The notes: a model not told the origin generated them from the sequence alone. A DNA stretch of 64,000 nucleotides from Martinezella hainanensis (GCF_900094555.1 NZ_FMAC01000011.1:1-64000), one strand, 5' to 3'; numbered from the stretch's first letter, positions 51,594 through 59,729 are shown. Made by a program: numbers and translations.

Positions 51594-51616
51594 CAGGCAA
51601 ACAGAAAGGAAGAGCG

Positions 51617-52405
51617 GTGTCCGACATCACTCTGAACGCCCCGAAACTTTTCGATCTCAAGGGACAGGTCGCGCTCGTGACCGGCGCAGGAAGCGGGATC
51701 GGGCAGCGCATCGCAATCGGCCTTGCCCAATGCGGCGCCGATGTCGCACTTCTTGACCGTCGCTCCGACGACGGTTTGGCGAACACGGCTTCGCACATCA
51801 AGGCTGCCGGTCGCCGCTCCATCCAGATTGCGGCCGATGTCACCAGCAAATCTTCTCTTGAGGAGGCGGTTGCCCGTACCGAAGCGGAACTCGGCGCACT
51901 GACGCTTGCCGTCAATGCCGCCGGTATCGCCAACGCCAATCCTGCCGAGGAGATGGAGGAAGACCAGTACCAGACATTGATGGACATCAATTTGAAGGGT
52001 GTCTTCCTGTCGTGCCAGGCAGAAGCGCGCGCTATGCTGAAGAATGGACGTGGATCGATCGTCAACATCGCCTCCATGTCCGGCGTCATCGTCAACCGCG
52101 GTCTGAGCCAGGCGCATTATAACGCTTCCAAGGCCGGCGTGATCCATATGTCGAAGTCGCTCGCGATGGAGTGGGTCGGCCGTGGCATTCGCGTCAACAC
52201 CATCTCGCCGGGATATACCGCAACGCCGATGAACACGCGTCCGGAGATGGTTCACCAGACCAAGCTCTTCGAGGAGCAGACGCCGATGCAGCGCATGGCA
52301 ACGGTCGATGAGATGGTCGGTCCCGCCGTCTTCCTGCTGTCGAATGCCGCGAGCTTCGTGACGGGCGTCGACCTGCTCGTCGACGGCGGCTTCTGCTGCT
52401 GGTGA
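51617..52405 (+). CDS. Short-chain dehydrogenase/reductase 1 of the sugar regulon
   Basis: A 262-residue SDR starting at a GTG with AAGGAAGAG upstream. TGAGSGIGQRIAIGL binds the nucleotide, VNAAGIAN is the NNAG equivalent, INIASMSG (here VNIASMSG) has the catalytic Ser and YNASKAG is YxxxK. The C-terminal VDGGFCCW (VDLLVDGGF) is usual. The MNTRPEM loop resembles polyol dehydrogenases of the L-xylulose reductase or gluconate 5-dehydrogenase type. It probably oxidises an imported polyol or sugar to the ketose used by the kinase. The next gene starts four bases downstream. Confidence 0.83.
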   Translation: MSDITLNAPKLFDLKGQVALVTGAGSGIGQRIAIGLAQCGADVALLDRRSDDGLANTASHIKAAGRRSIQIAADVTSKSSLEEAVARTEAELGALTLAVNAAGIANANPAEEMEEDQYQTLMDINLKGVFLSCQAEARAMLKNGRGSIVNIASMSGVIVNRGLSQAHYNASKAGVIHMSKSLAMEWVGRGIRVNTISPGYTATPMNTRPEMVHQTKLFEEQTPMQRMATVDEMVGPAVFLLSNAASFVTGVDLLVDGGFCCW

Positions 52406-52409
52406 TGTC

Positions 52410-53147
52410 ATGCGGAAACTGATTGCAGGCAACTGGAAAATGAACGGTCTCGCTTCCTCCCTGGCTGAGATCGAGGCGCTGAAGGGAATAACGGGCGAGG
52501 CGGCGTGCGACATCGTCGTCTGCCCGCCCTTCACGCTGGTGGAAAAGGCGGCCGAATGTGCCGCAGGTTCGGTGATTGCCGTCGGCGCGCAGGATTGCCA
52601 TGCGCAGGCCGCGGGCGCCTTCACCGGAGACGTCTCCGCCGAGATGCTCGCCGAAATCGGCGCTCGCTTTGTCATCCTGGGACATTCCGAACGGCGTTCG
52701 GCCTACGGCGAGGCAGATGCCGCAGTCGCGAGGAAGGCTATCGCAGTCCACAAGGCGGGACTGACGAGCATTATTTGCGTCGGCGAAACGCGCGAAGAAC
52801 GGGATGAGGGACGAGCGATCGAAGTCGTTCGTGCCCAGCTTGAGGGATCGATTCCCGACACAGCGACCAATGCGAACATGGCGATCGCCTATGAACCGGT
52901 ATGGGCGATCGGAACCGGATTGGTTCCGACCCTTGAGCAGATCGAAGAGGTGCATTCGTCCATCCGGCAGACGCTCGAAAGACGGCTGGGAGAAGACGGG
53001 CAGGGTGTCAGGATTCTCTACGGCGGCTCGGTCAAGGCATCAAATGCAAAGGCGATCTTTGGCGTTTCCAACGTCGATGGTGCTCTCGTCGGAGGGGCGT
53101 CGCTGAAGGCATCGGAGTTCGCCGGGATTATTTCGGCTACCGTTTGA
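52410..53147 (+). CDS. tpiA: Triosephosphate isomerase
   Basis: A 245-residue TIM barrel. AGNWKMNG with the substrate Lys, ILGHSERR with catalytic His, AYEPVWAIGTG with catalytic Glu, and LYGGSVKASNA for phosphate binding are all present. It interconverts dihydroxyacetone phosphate and glyceraldehyde 3-phosphate. A second TPI inside a sugar regulon suggests that the pathway forms dihydroxyacetone phosphate or an erythrulose phosphate; TpiA/RpiB-like extra isomerases also occur in erythritol clusters (TpiB). The tight spacing (four bases) ties it to the upstream SDR. Confidence 0.92.
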   Translation: MRKLIAGNWKMNGLASSLAEIEALKGITGEAACDIVVCPPFTLVEKAAECAAGSVIAVGAQDCHAQAAGAFTGDVSAEMLAEIGARFVILGHSERRSAYGEADAAVARKAIAVHKAGLTSIICVGETREERDEGRAIEVVRAQLEGSIPDTATNANMAIAYEPVWAIGTGLVPTLEQIEEVHSSIRQTLERRLGEDGQGVRILYGGSVKASNAKAIFGVSNVDGALVGGASLKASEFAGIISATV

Positions 53148-53223
53148 AGTCGCCAGCAACAGGCGGGGCGATCAGCCCTGGAGTCGACGCCTGGCATGGC
53201 TGTCACCGCGAAAGGAATAGGAA

Positions 53224-54006
53224 ATGCAACGCTTCGAAAACAAGACCGTCGTCATTACCGGCGCGAGCCGCGGCATCGGTGCTGCGATCGCCAGGCGGTT
53301 CGCGCGCGAGGGTGCCAATCTCGTGGTCTCGGCCAATGAGGATTCCGTCCATGCGGTCGCCGATGAGATCAAGACTAACGGCGGAAAGGCAATTTCTTTT
53401 GTCGGCGACGTGACGGACAAGGCCAGCGTGAAAGGTCTCTACGAGGCTGCCGAAGCGGCTTTCGGCGCCGTTGAGGTATCGATCCAGAATGCCGGCGTCA
53501 TCACCATTGCCCGCGTCGAGGACATGACCGAGGGCGAATGGGACAAGGTCATGGCGGTCAACACCAAAGGCGTCTTCCTTTGCGCCCAGGAGGCGATTGC
53601 CCGCATGCGCAAGCATGGGCGCGGTGGCCGGATCATCAATACCGCCTCCGGCCAGGCGCGCGACGGCTTCATCTACACGCCGCATTATGCGGCATCGAAG
53701 ATGGGCGTCGTCGGCATTACCCAGAGCTTGGCAAAGGAAGTCGCGACCGAGGGAATTACCGTGAATGCCTTCTGCCCCGGGATCATCGAAACCGATATGT
53801 GGGCCTATAACGATCAGGCATGGGGCAAGCTGTTGGGCAATTACGGTCCCGGCGAGCTCATGAAGGAATGGGTCGAGGGCATTCCGATGAAACGGGCCGG
53901 ATCGGGCGAAGACGTTGCAGGTCTCGTCACTTTCCTTGCCAGCGACGATGCCGCCTATATCACCGGCCAGACGATCAATGTCGACGGCGGCCTGATCATG
54001 TCTTAG
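53224..54006 (+). CDS. Short-chain dehydrogenase/reductase 2 of the sugar regulon
   Basis: A 260-residue SDR: TGASRGIGAAIARRF, SIQNAGVITIARVED, INTASGQARDGF with catalytic Ser, and YAASKMG as YxxxK. The AWGKLLGNYGPGELMKEWVEG insert (parts AWGKLLGNYG and GELMKEWVEG) is typical of sorbitol/acetoin-type SDRs. It is 76 bases after tpiA, AAAGGAATAGG preceding the start. With the other SDR it gives the regulon two possible oxidation steps, for example polyol to ketose in two stereochemical forms. Confidence 0.83.
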   Translation: MQRFENKTVVITGASRGIGAAIARRFAREGANLVVSANEDSVHAVADEIKTNGGKAISFVGDVTDKASVKGLYEAAEAAFGAVEVSIQNAGVITIARVEDMTEGEWDKVMAVNTKGVFLCAQEAIARMRKHGRGGRIINTASGQARDGFIYTPHYAASKMGVVGITQSLAKEVATEGITVNAFCPGIIETDMWAYNDQAWGKLLGNYGPGELMKEWVEGIPMKRAGSGEDVAGLVTFLASDDAAYITGQTINVDGGLIMS

Positions 54007-54108
54007 TTCGACAATGAGGAACGGTGCGTTCAATGGGCGGATCGGATTCTCGACAATTCGGCGATCAATGCCTCTTGCGGAACCAGGCATTGATCCCTTA
54101 TCTTTTAC

Positions 54109-54252
54109 GTGTTCTCAGGGCGGGGTGTAATTCCCCACCGGCGGTATGGGGAGCTTCCTCGAGCCCGCGAGCGCCTTCCGGTTATCGGAAGGGTCAGCAG
54201 ATCCGGTGAGATGCCGGAGCCGACGGTCATAGTCCGGATGGAAGAGAGCAAC
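54109..54252 (+). ncRNA. FMN riboswitch (RFN element)
   Basis: The conserved blocks appear in order: TTCTCAGGGCGGGGTG and TTCCCCACCGGCGGT, AGCCCGCGAGCGC, GGGTCAGCAGATCCGGT, GAGATGCCGGAGCCGACGG, and TAGTCCGGATGGAAGAGAGC. These match the FMN aptamer. It lies about 114 bases upstream of ribB and 100 bases after the last sugar gene, so ribB is repressed when FMN is plentiful. I did not find a clear terminator between the aptamer and the gene, so control could be at translation start. Confidence 0.93.
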
Positions 54253-54365
54253 GCAGGAGACGCTGCTTCATGGTGGCGTTCACATGCTTGTTCGCCCAAG
54301 GGAAAATGGTGGCTTTAACCGGCCATGCACGCCGTTCCAAGCGGCAACCCTTGAAAGGCAGGAAA

Positions 54366-54992
54366 ATGACAATTTCGAAAATTGAAGATGCGATCGCTGC
54401 GATTGCGCGGGGAGAGATCATCGTTGTCGTCGATGATCGCGACCGCGAAAACGAAGGCGATCTGGTGATTGCTGCGGAAGCGGTCACGCCGCAGGCAATC
54501 GCTTTCATGATGAACCATGCCCGCGGTCTCATCTGCGTTCCGATGGAGGGCGAAAGGCTCGACGAACTCGATATTCCGCTGATGGTGCCGCGCAACACCG
54601 AAGTCCTCAAGACCGCGTTTACCGTTTCGGTCGACTACATCCCGGAAACCACGACCGGAATATCTGCCGCCGACAGGGCGGCAACCGTTCGTGCCCTTGT
54701 CAGGGACGGATCGCGTCCGGAGGAATTTGCCCGGCCCGGTCATATCTTTCCGCTTCGCGCGCATCCAAACGGTGTCCTGTCGCGTCCCGGCCATACGGAA
54801 GCAGCGGTGGATCTTGCCAGGCTTGCCGGCCTATCACCAGCCGGTGTCATCTGCGAAGTGGCGAATGACGACGGCACGATGGCGCGCCTCCCCGAGCTTG
54901 AAGTTTTCGCCGAGCGGCATGGCCTCCACCTTGTCACGATCGAGGATCTCATCGCCTACAGGGCTGCGATCGCTCCTTTCAAGGCTGCCTGA
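54366..54992 (+). CDS. ribB: 3,4-Dihydroxy-2-butanone 4-phosphate synthase
   Basis: From the ATG at 54366 (AGGA upstream; the frame start at 54270 lies within the leader) the protein has 208 residues. It shows VVDDRDRENEGDLVIAA with the acidic metal ligands, MNHARGLICVPM, TVSVDYIPETTTGISA, HIFPLRAHPNGVLSR and GHTEAAVDLARLAGL. It makes the four-carbon riboflavin precursor from ribulose 5-phosphate. No GTP cyclohydrolase II domain is fused. It stands alone under the FMN riboswitch, and is probably not part of the sugar regulon although the transketolase pathway could supply ribulose 5-phosphate. Confidence 0.93.
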   Translation: MTISKIEDAIAAIARGEIIVVVDDRDRENEGDLVIAAEAVTPQAIAFMMNHARGLICVPMEGERLDELDIPLMVPRNTEVLKTAFTVSVDYIPETTTGISAADRAATVRALVRDGSRPEEFARPGHIFPLRAHPNGVLSRPGHTEAAVDLARLAGLSPAGVICEVANDDGTMARLPELEVFAERHGLHLVTIEDLIAYRAAIAPFKAA

Positions 54993-55045
54993 TCGTTCCG
55001 ATACAGCCCATCCTGATGATCCCGCCCGGATCGATATTTGCCCGA

Positions 55046-55085
55046 GGCTCTCCTATGCTCCTTGAGGGGCAAGGAGAGCCTTTTT
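55046..55085 (+). terminator. Rho-independent terminator of ribB, inside the 3' end of the convergent gene
   Basis: GGCTCTCC and GGAGAGCC form an eight-base-pair stem with a second inner TGCTCC/GGGGCA stem, followed by TTTTT. On the plus strand this is a classic terminator 54 bases after ribB. The same DNA encodes the last eleven codons and stop of the homocysteine S-methyltransferase gene on the minus strand. Confidence 0.8.
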
Positions 55086-55973
55086 CAGCCGATGAATATG
55101 TCCGGCGCCAATTCCGCAGCAGCCGCCGACCATCGTCGCGCCAGCATCGACCCACGAGCAGGCGAAGCGTGAATAGGCGTCATCGTTCAGATCCTCTCGG
55201 GTCGCGTGAAGGCCCTCGTTGGCAGCGGACTCGCCTTGCTCTCCCTCGAAGGCATTGGCATAGACGCCGATTTGCAGATTGTTGCCGTCCCGCTTGAAAA
55301 TCTCCGCTGCCGTATCGACGGCCTTTCGCATGACTTCCGGTTTGCTGCAGTTGAACAGAAGTGCGTCGGCGCCAGATGACGCCGCCCACTGAGCCGCATC
55401 CTCGACGGCTTCGCCGGATCGAAGCTTGGGAGAGGCGCCATTCCTCTGCGCGGCGTCATCCGCGAGTGTGAAGGAGATCCAGAACGGCTTGCCGGTGCCA
55501 GCAACCGCAGTCCGAACCGCCTCTCCCTCCGCGATCAGGCTAAGGGTTTCGCCAAGCCAGACATCGACATAGGGATCAAGGTTTTCGACCAGAACCTTGA
55601 GATAGTCTTGTACCCGAGACGCGTCGAAATTCTGCGGCTCGTAGGAGCCGAAGATGGGCGGCAACGAACCGGCGACCAGGACCTTTCGATCCTTGCAGGC
55701 ATCGGCGGCGTCGCGCGCCAGCCGACCAGAAAGGGCGATGAGGTCGGCTCCTTCCTTCCGGAATCGCTCCTCGCCAATGTGAAAGGGCACGAGCGCGTAG
55801 CTGTTCGTCGTGATGACGTCCGAGCCGGCAGCGATGAATTCGCCATGGACCTGCCGGACGATCTCCGGCGAATTGACGAGCGCCAGCGCCGACCACTCCG
55901 GCTGCTTCAATTCCGCGCCGAGACGCAGCAGTTCGCGGCTCATGCCGCCATCGAGGATCAACAGTTTGCTCAT
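55053..55973 (-). CDS. Homocysteine S-methyltransferase
   Basis: A 306-residue enzyme of the pfam S-methyl_trans family. The zinc cysteines are Cys209 in LLFNCSKPE and Cys285-Cys286 in MVGGCCGIG. ILDGGMSRELLRLGA at the N-terminus and DVITTNSYALVPF are also typical. It moves a methyl group from S-methylmethionine or another sulfonium donor to homocysteine. It is the last gene of an operon with a polar-amino-acid importer, so the imported compound is probably the methyl donor. A short spacing (about 63 bases) separates it from the permease gene. Confidence 0.88.
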   Translation of the reverse strand: MSKLLILDGGMSRELLRLGAELKQPEWSALALVNSPEIVRQVHGEFIAAGSDVITTNSYALVPFHIGEERFRKEGADLIALSGRLARDAADACKDRKVLVAGSLPPIFGSYEPQNFDASRVQDYLKVLVENLDPYVDVWLGETLSLIAEGEAVRTAVAGTGKPFWISFTLADDAAQRNGASPKLRSGEAVEDAAQWAASSGADALLFNCSKPEVMRKAVDTAAEIFKRDGNNLQIGVYANAFEGEQGESAANEGLHATREDLNDDAYSRFACSWVDAGATMVGGCCGIGAGHIHRLKKALLAPQGA

Positions 55974-56036
55974 GAATAGGATCTCCAGAATGGCTCGGAT
56001 CTGCGGAGAGGTTTCATCTCTCCCTCGCGCCGTGGG

Positions 56037-56726
56037 TTAGCGCCGCACCGGCACCTGCGCTTCCAGAAAGCGGAAGCTTCGCGCGATGATGGCTGTAAGG
56101 ATGAGATAGAAAACGGTAACGACGATCAGCGGTTCGTAGACGAGCAGCGTGTCCTGGCGAACCTTGGTGGCAACGGCATAGAGATCCATTACCGTCACCG
56201 TGAAGGCGAGCGGTGTCGCCTTCAGCTGCATGACGATTTCGCCGCCGATCGTCGGCAATGCGATACGAATGGCGCGCGGCAGCCAGATGCGCCGCGTCAG
56301 CGTGAAGGGACGCATGCCGAATGCGCGGCCGGCTTCCAGCTCGCCTTTCGGGACGGCGAGCAAGGCGCCGCGCAACACCTCCGCTTCGTAGGCCGCATAA
56401 TTCAGCGTGAAGCTCACTGCGGCAAAGAAGAAGCCTTCGCGCAGGATCGGCCAGAACAGGCTCTGGCGGATGCCCGGGATCATCGGCAGAAGAGAACCGA
56501 CACCGTAATAGAGCAGCCAGAGCTGTATCAGCAGGGGCGTGCCCCGGAAGAAGGTGCAGTAGCCGCGGGCAAGGCTTCGCAGGATCGGGCCGCCGCTGAC
56601 CTGGGCGAAGGCTAGGCCGATCGCGATGATGAAGCCGAAGACGACCGAAATCGCAAGCAGCGACAGCGTTTGCGCGGCTCCCGTCAACAGAAGCGGCCAA
56701 TAGGATGATATCCATGAGAAGGTCAT
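56037..56726 (-). CDS. Polar amino acid ABC importer permease, second subunit (methyl-donor operon)
   Basis: From the ATG at 56726 the protein has 229 residues; the frame extending to 56951 overlaps the upstream permease. Five membrane segments, YCTFFRGTPLLIQLWLLYYG, and an EAA loop AVPKGELEAGRAFGMRPFTL followed by IWLPRAIRIALPT place it in the HisM family. It is 11 bases after the first permease gene. With it, it forms a heterodimeric channel for the compound handled by the methyltransferase. Confidence 0.87.
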   Translation of the reverse strand: MTFSWISSYWPLLLTGAAQTLSLLAISVVFGFIIAIGLAFAQVSGGPILRSLARGYCTFFRGTPLLIQLWLLYYGVGSLLPMIPGIRQSLFWPILREGFFFAAVSFTLNYAAYEAEVLRGALLAVPKGELEAGRAFGMRPFTLTRRIWLPRAIRIALPTIGGEIVMQLKATPLAFTVTVMDLYAVATKVRQDTLLVYEPLIVVTVFYLILTAIIARSFRFLEAQVPVRR

Positions 56727-56737
56727 GCCGGCACTCC

Positions 56738-57463
56738 TCACGCAAGCTTCGGTTGGCCGCGCCGCACCCGCCGCTCGACCAGATTGAATATGGCGTTCGA
56801 GACGAGTGTCAGCGCGAGATAGATGAGGGCGGATGCCAGGAAGAAGATGAAATAATGCTTGGTGCTTGCGCCGGCGAGACGCGTGGCGAGGGCCAGTTCC
56901 TGGTAGCCGACGACTGCAACGAGAGCGCTGTCCTTCGTCACTGACATCCACAGATTGGCAAGACCGGGCAGAGCGTTCGGCAGTAGGGCGGGCAGGATGA
57001 TGCGACGGAAACGCAGCCGCGGCCCCATGCCGAAAGCCTTGGCCGCCTCGATCTGGCCGACGGGGATCGCCAAGATCGCGCCGCGCAACACCTCCGTCAT
57101 ATAGGCGCCCTGCACGAAACCGAGCACGGCGACCGCGACAGCAAAGCCGTTCAATTCGAAGGCAGGCAGGTTGAGCGCCGCGAGGAGCCGATTGAGGCCG
57201 TCCATTCCGGCATAATAGAGCCCGACGATCAGGATCAGCTCGGGGACTGCGCGAACGGTGGTCGTATAGAGCTCAAGCAGAAGGCGGATTGGCCTGATAC
57301 TGGAAAGCTTGCCCAACGCACCGCCAGTACCAAGCAGAAGGCCGATCAGAAAAGCGCCGGCGGAGATGGCGACCGTTGAGACGGCCCCGGTCAGGAGCAC
57401 GCCACCCCATCCGGGCGGATAGGGGGAGAGCAGATCGAGTATGCCTTGCTGGGAGGTCGCCAT
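56738..57463 (-). CDS. Polar amino acid ABC importer permease, first subunit (methyl-donor operon)
   Basis: A 241-residue HisQ-like permease with TTTVRAVPELILIVGLYYAG and an EAA loop AIPVGQIEAAKAFGMGPRLRF followed by IILPALLPNALPG. About five membrane segments are seen. It follows the binding-protein gene after 12 bases and is 11 bases before the second permease. The gene order ATPase, binding protein, permease, permease is typical of histidine/ornithine-type importers. Confidence 0.88.
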   Translation of the reverse strand: MATSQQGILDLLSPYPPGWGGVLLTGAVSTVAISAGAFLIGLLLGTGGALGKLSSIRPIRLLLELYTTTVRAVPELILIVGLYYAGMDGLNRLLAALNLPAFELNGFAVAVAVLGFVQGAYMTEVLRGAILAIPVGQIEAAKAFGMGPRLRFRRIILPALLPNALPGLANLWMSVTKDSALVAVVGYQELALATRLAGASTKHYFIFFLASALIYLALTLVSNAIFNLVERRVRRGQPKLA

Positions 57464-57475
57464 CGCCGCGATCGT

Positions 57476-58249
57476 TTACTTCGCGCCGTAGATATCGAAA
57501 GTGAAATACTTCTTGGTGATCTCGTCGTATTTGCCGCTGGCACGTACTGCGGCGATCGCGGCGTTGAGCTTTGCCTTGAGTTCGGTGTCTTCCTTGCGCA
57601 GGCCGCCGGAAACGCCGGCTCCGAGGATTTCCTTGTCGTCGGCCACGTCGCCCATCTTGGCGCAGCAATCCTTGCCGCCATCGCTCTTCAGGAAGGCATC
57701 AAGCGCAAGGGAATCGCCAAAGACATAGTCGATGCGGCCGGCGGCAAGATCCTGAAACGCCTCGTCGAGCGTCTGGTAGGTCTTCTCGTCCGCGACCTTG
57801 GCAAAGTATTTCTTGTAATATTCCGACTGGATGGTCGACACCTGAATGCCGATGGCCTTGCCCTTGACGTCGTCTGCGGTTGCGCCTGTCTTCTGGTCCT
57901 TCGGGCCGATCAGCGTGCTGGGCGTATTGTAATATTTATCGGTGAAATCGATGACCTTCGAGCGCTCGGCCGTATTCGACATCGATGACCAGATCACATC
58001 GAACTTCTTGCTCTGAAGCGCCGGAATGAGGCCATCCCAGGAAAGCTCGACGATCGAGCATTTCTCTTTCATCTGCTCGCAGACGGCGTCCATCATGTCG
58101 ATTTCCCAGCCCTGCCATTTGCCCGAGGCATCCTTGGCGAAGAAGGGCGGGTAGGATTCGTTCATGATGCCAAAGCGAACTTCCGCATGAGCGGTCATGG
58201 AAGAGAGCGTAAGGGCAAGTCCGGCAAGTAAGGTGGAAATCAGTCTCAT
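57476..58249 (-). CDS. Periplasmic binding protein (methyl-donor operon)
   Basis: From the ATG at 58249 (AGGAG ten bases upstream) the protein has 257 residues with a signal peptide (MRLISTLLAGLALTLSSMT, ending AHA). It is a family 3 binder: VRFGIMNESYPPFFAKDASG, GWEIDMMDAVCEQMKEKC, IPALQSKKFDVIWSSMSNT, FTDKYYNTPSTLIG and a C-terminal YDEITKKYF. Resemblance to lysine/arginine/ornithine binders suggests a positively charged ligand, which fits S-methylmethionine. Two Cys pairs (CEQMKEKC and KDCCAK) may form disulfides. Confidence 0.88.
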   Translation of the reverse strand: MRLISTLLAGLALTLSSMTAHAEVRFGIMNESYPPFFAKDASGKWQGWEIDMMDAVCEQMKEKCSIVELSWDGLIPALQSKKFDVIWSSMSNTAERSKVIDFTDKYYNTPSTLIGPKDQKTGATADDVKGKAIGIQVSTIQSEYYKKYFAKVADEKTYQTLDEAFQDLAAGRIDYVFGDSLALDAFLKSDGGKDCCAKMGDVADDKEILGAGVSGGLRKEDTELKAKLNAAIAAVRASGKYDEITKKYFTFDIYGAK

Positions 58250-58293
58250 GTAAGGGATTCTCCTAATGGTTTTGTCTGCGAATGGGATGGGGA

Positions 58294-59073
58294 TCAGGAC
58301 GTCAGCATGCCGGTAAACTCCCGACAGCGAGAGCTGATCGGAGCATCGAAGATCTGCCTGGGCGGCCCTTCCTCCTCGATCCGTCCCTGATGCAGGAAGA
58401 GAACGTGGTTCGAGACGTCGCGGGCAAAGCGCATCTCGTGCGTGACCAGCAGCATGGTCCGGCCCTCCTCGGCGAGGTCGCGGATGACTTTGAGGACTTC
58501 GCCGACCAGTTCGGGATCGAGGGCCGATGTCGGCTCGTCGAAGAGCATCACGGCCGGATCGATGCAAAGCGCGCGAGCAATCGCTGCCCTTTGCTGCTGC
58601 CCTCCGGAGAGGAAGGCCGGATAGGCATCGCGCTTGTCGTAAAGCCCGACTTTATTGAGAAGAGCCTCAGCCTTCTCGATCGCCTCGCGACGGGGCACAC
58701 CCAGGACATGCACCGGGGCCTCGATGATGTTTTCGAGAACGGTCATGTGCGCCCAGAGATTGAAGCTCTGGAAAACCATGCCGAGCCCACTGCGCATCCG
58801 TTCGATCTGCCGCCAGCTTTTCGGCTGCATCTGTCCGTGGCGTCCTCGTCTCAGGGCGACTTCCTCGCCGTTGACGACGATGCGGCCGCGATCGGGCATC
58901 TCAAGCAGGTTTATGCATCGCAGAAACGTGCTTTTTCCGGAGCCGGAGGAGCCGATGATGGAAATCACGTCCCCCTGATTGGCGGTGGTTGAAACGCCCT
59001 TGAGGACCTGATGTGACCCAAAGCTCTTGTGAAGATCTTCCACGCAAAGCGCCTGGGAGGACAGCGCTGTCAT
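58294..59073 (-). CDS. Polar amino acid ABC importer ATPase (methyl-donor operon)
   Basis: A 259-residue HisP-type ATPase: Walker [20 protein letters not shown]-loop MVFQSFNLWAHMTV, signature [17 protein letters not shown], Walker [16 protein letters not shown] and LVTHEMRFARDVS. It is the first gene of the leftward operon and is divergent from the Lrp-type regulator, whose AT-rich repeats lie between the two genes. Confidence 0.9.
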   Translation of the reverse strand: MTALSSQALCVEDLHKSFGSHQVLKGVSTTANQGDVISIIGSSGSGKSTFLRCINLLEMPDRGRIVVNGEEVALRRGRHGQMQPKSWRQIERMRSGLGMVFQSFNLWAHMTVLENIIEAPVHVLGVPRREAIEKAEALLNKVGLYDKRDAYPAFLSGGQQQRAAIARALCIDPAVMLFDEPTSALDPELVGEVLKVIRDLAEEGRTMLLVTHEMRFARDVSNHVLFLHQGRIEEEGPPRQIFDAPISSRCREFTGMLTS

Positions 59074-59147
59074 ATAGAATTCCGATGAAAAACAATTTGC
59101 GGAGAATATCGCGAAGAAGGGCGGAATTTGCGCGCAATTTCAGATCA

Positions 59148-59184
59148 TTTTGCACAAAAAATGCAAAAATGTATTTCTTGTGCA
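59148..59184. promoter_or_regulatory. Nested AT-rich inverted repeats, candidate Lrp-type operator
   Basis: TTTTGCA (59148) and TGCAAAA (59162) form one inverted repeat; TGCACAA (59151) and TTGTGCA (59178) form a larger one that overlaps it. The array lies between the importer ATPase start (59073) and the Lrp-type regulator start (59244), the expected place for a divergent operator bound by an Lrp octamer. Confidence 0.55.
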
Positions 59185-59243
59185 TCTTTTATGATAGAAT
59201 AGAGATGTCGTCATTTGATTTCATCGGCGGCAGAGGAGTGGGA

Positions 59244-59729
59244 ATGGAAAATCTGGATCGGTTTGATCGCGATATTCTCGACATCGTCCAACGCAATTGC
59301 CAACTCACTGCCGAAGCGATCGCCGAAGAGGTCGGCCTTTCGACCTCCGCCGTGCAGCGGCGCCTGAAAAGGTTGCGCGAGGATGGTATCATCAAGGCGG
59401 AAATCGCGGTCGTCGACCGCAAGGCGACCGGGACGCCGATGGTGTTCATCGTCGGCATGGAGATCGAGCGCGACAATTACGATGCGCTTGCCAAGTTCCG
59501 CCTTTGGGCGGAAAAGCAGGATCACATCCAGCAGGTCTATTATGTCACGGGTGCCGTCGACCTCATTGCGATCGTCACGGCCAGGGATGTCGAGCACTAT
59601 GACGACATCGCCGCCGTAATCATGGCGGAGAATCCTCAAATCCGGCGCATGCACACCAATGTTGTATTGCGCGACGTCAAGCTTGGGTTGCTCGTGCCGC
59701 TGGCAGACGGCGACGATGCCGGTCGGTAA
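59244..59729 (+). CDS. Lrp/AsnC-family regulator
   Basis: From the ATG at 59244 (AGAGGAG five bases upstream) the protein has 161 residues. The N-terminal helix-turn-helix DRDILDIVQRNCQLTAEAIA, then VGLSTSAVQRRLKRLREDGI, and the C-terminal RAM effector domain (VYYVTGAVDLIAIVTARD, IRRMHTNVVL) are complete. It is divergent from the methyl-donor importer operon and probably activates it when its amino-acid ligand is present. Confidence 0.9.
   Translation: MENLDRFDRDILDIVQRNCQLTAEAIAEEVGLSTSAVQRRLKRLREDGIIKAEIAVVDRKATGTPMVFIVGMEIERDNYDALAKFRLWAEKQDHIQQVYYVTGAVDLIAIVTARDVEHYDDIAAVIMAENPQIRRMHTNVVLRDVKLGLLVPLADGDDAGR

Noticed and set aside
54270-54365. Longer N-terminus for ribB
   Set aside because: It lies in the riboswitch leader; family members start at the equivalent of the ATG at 54366, which has AGGA upstream.
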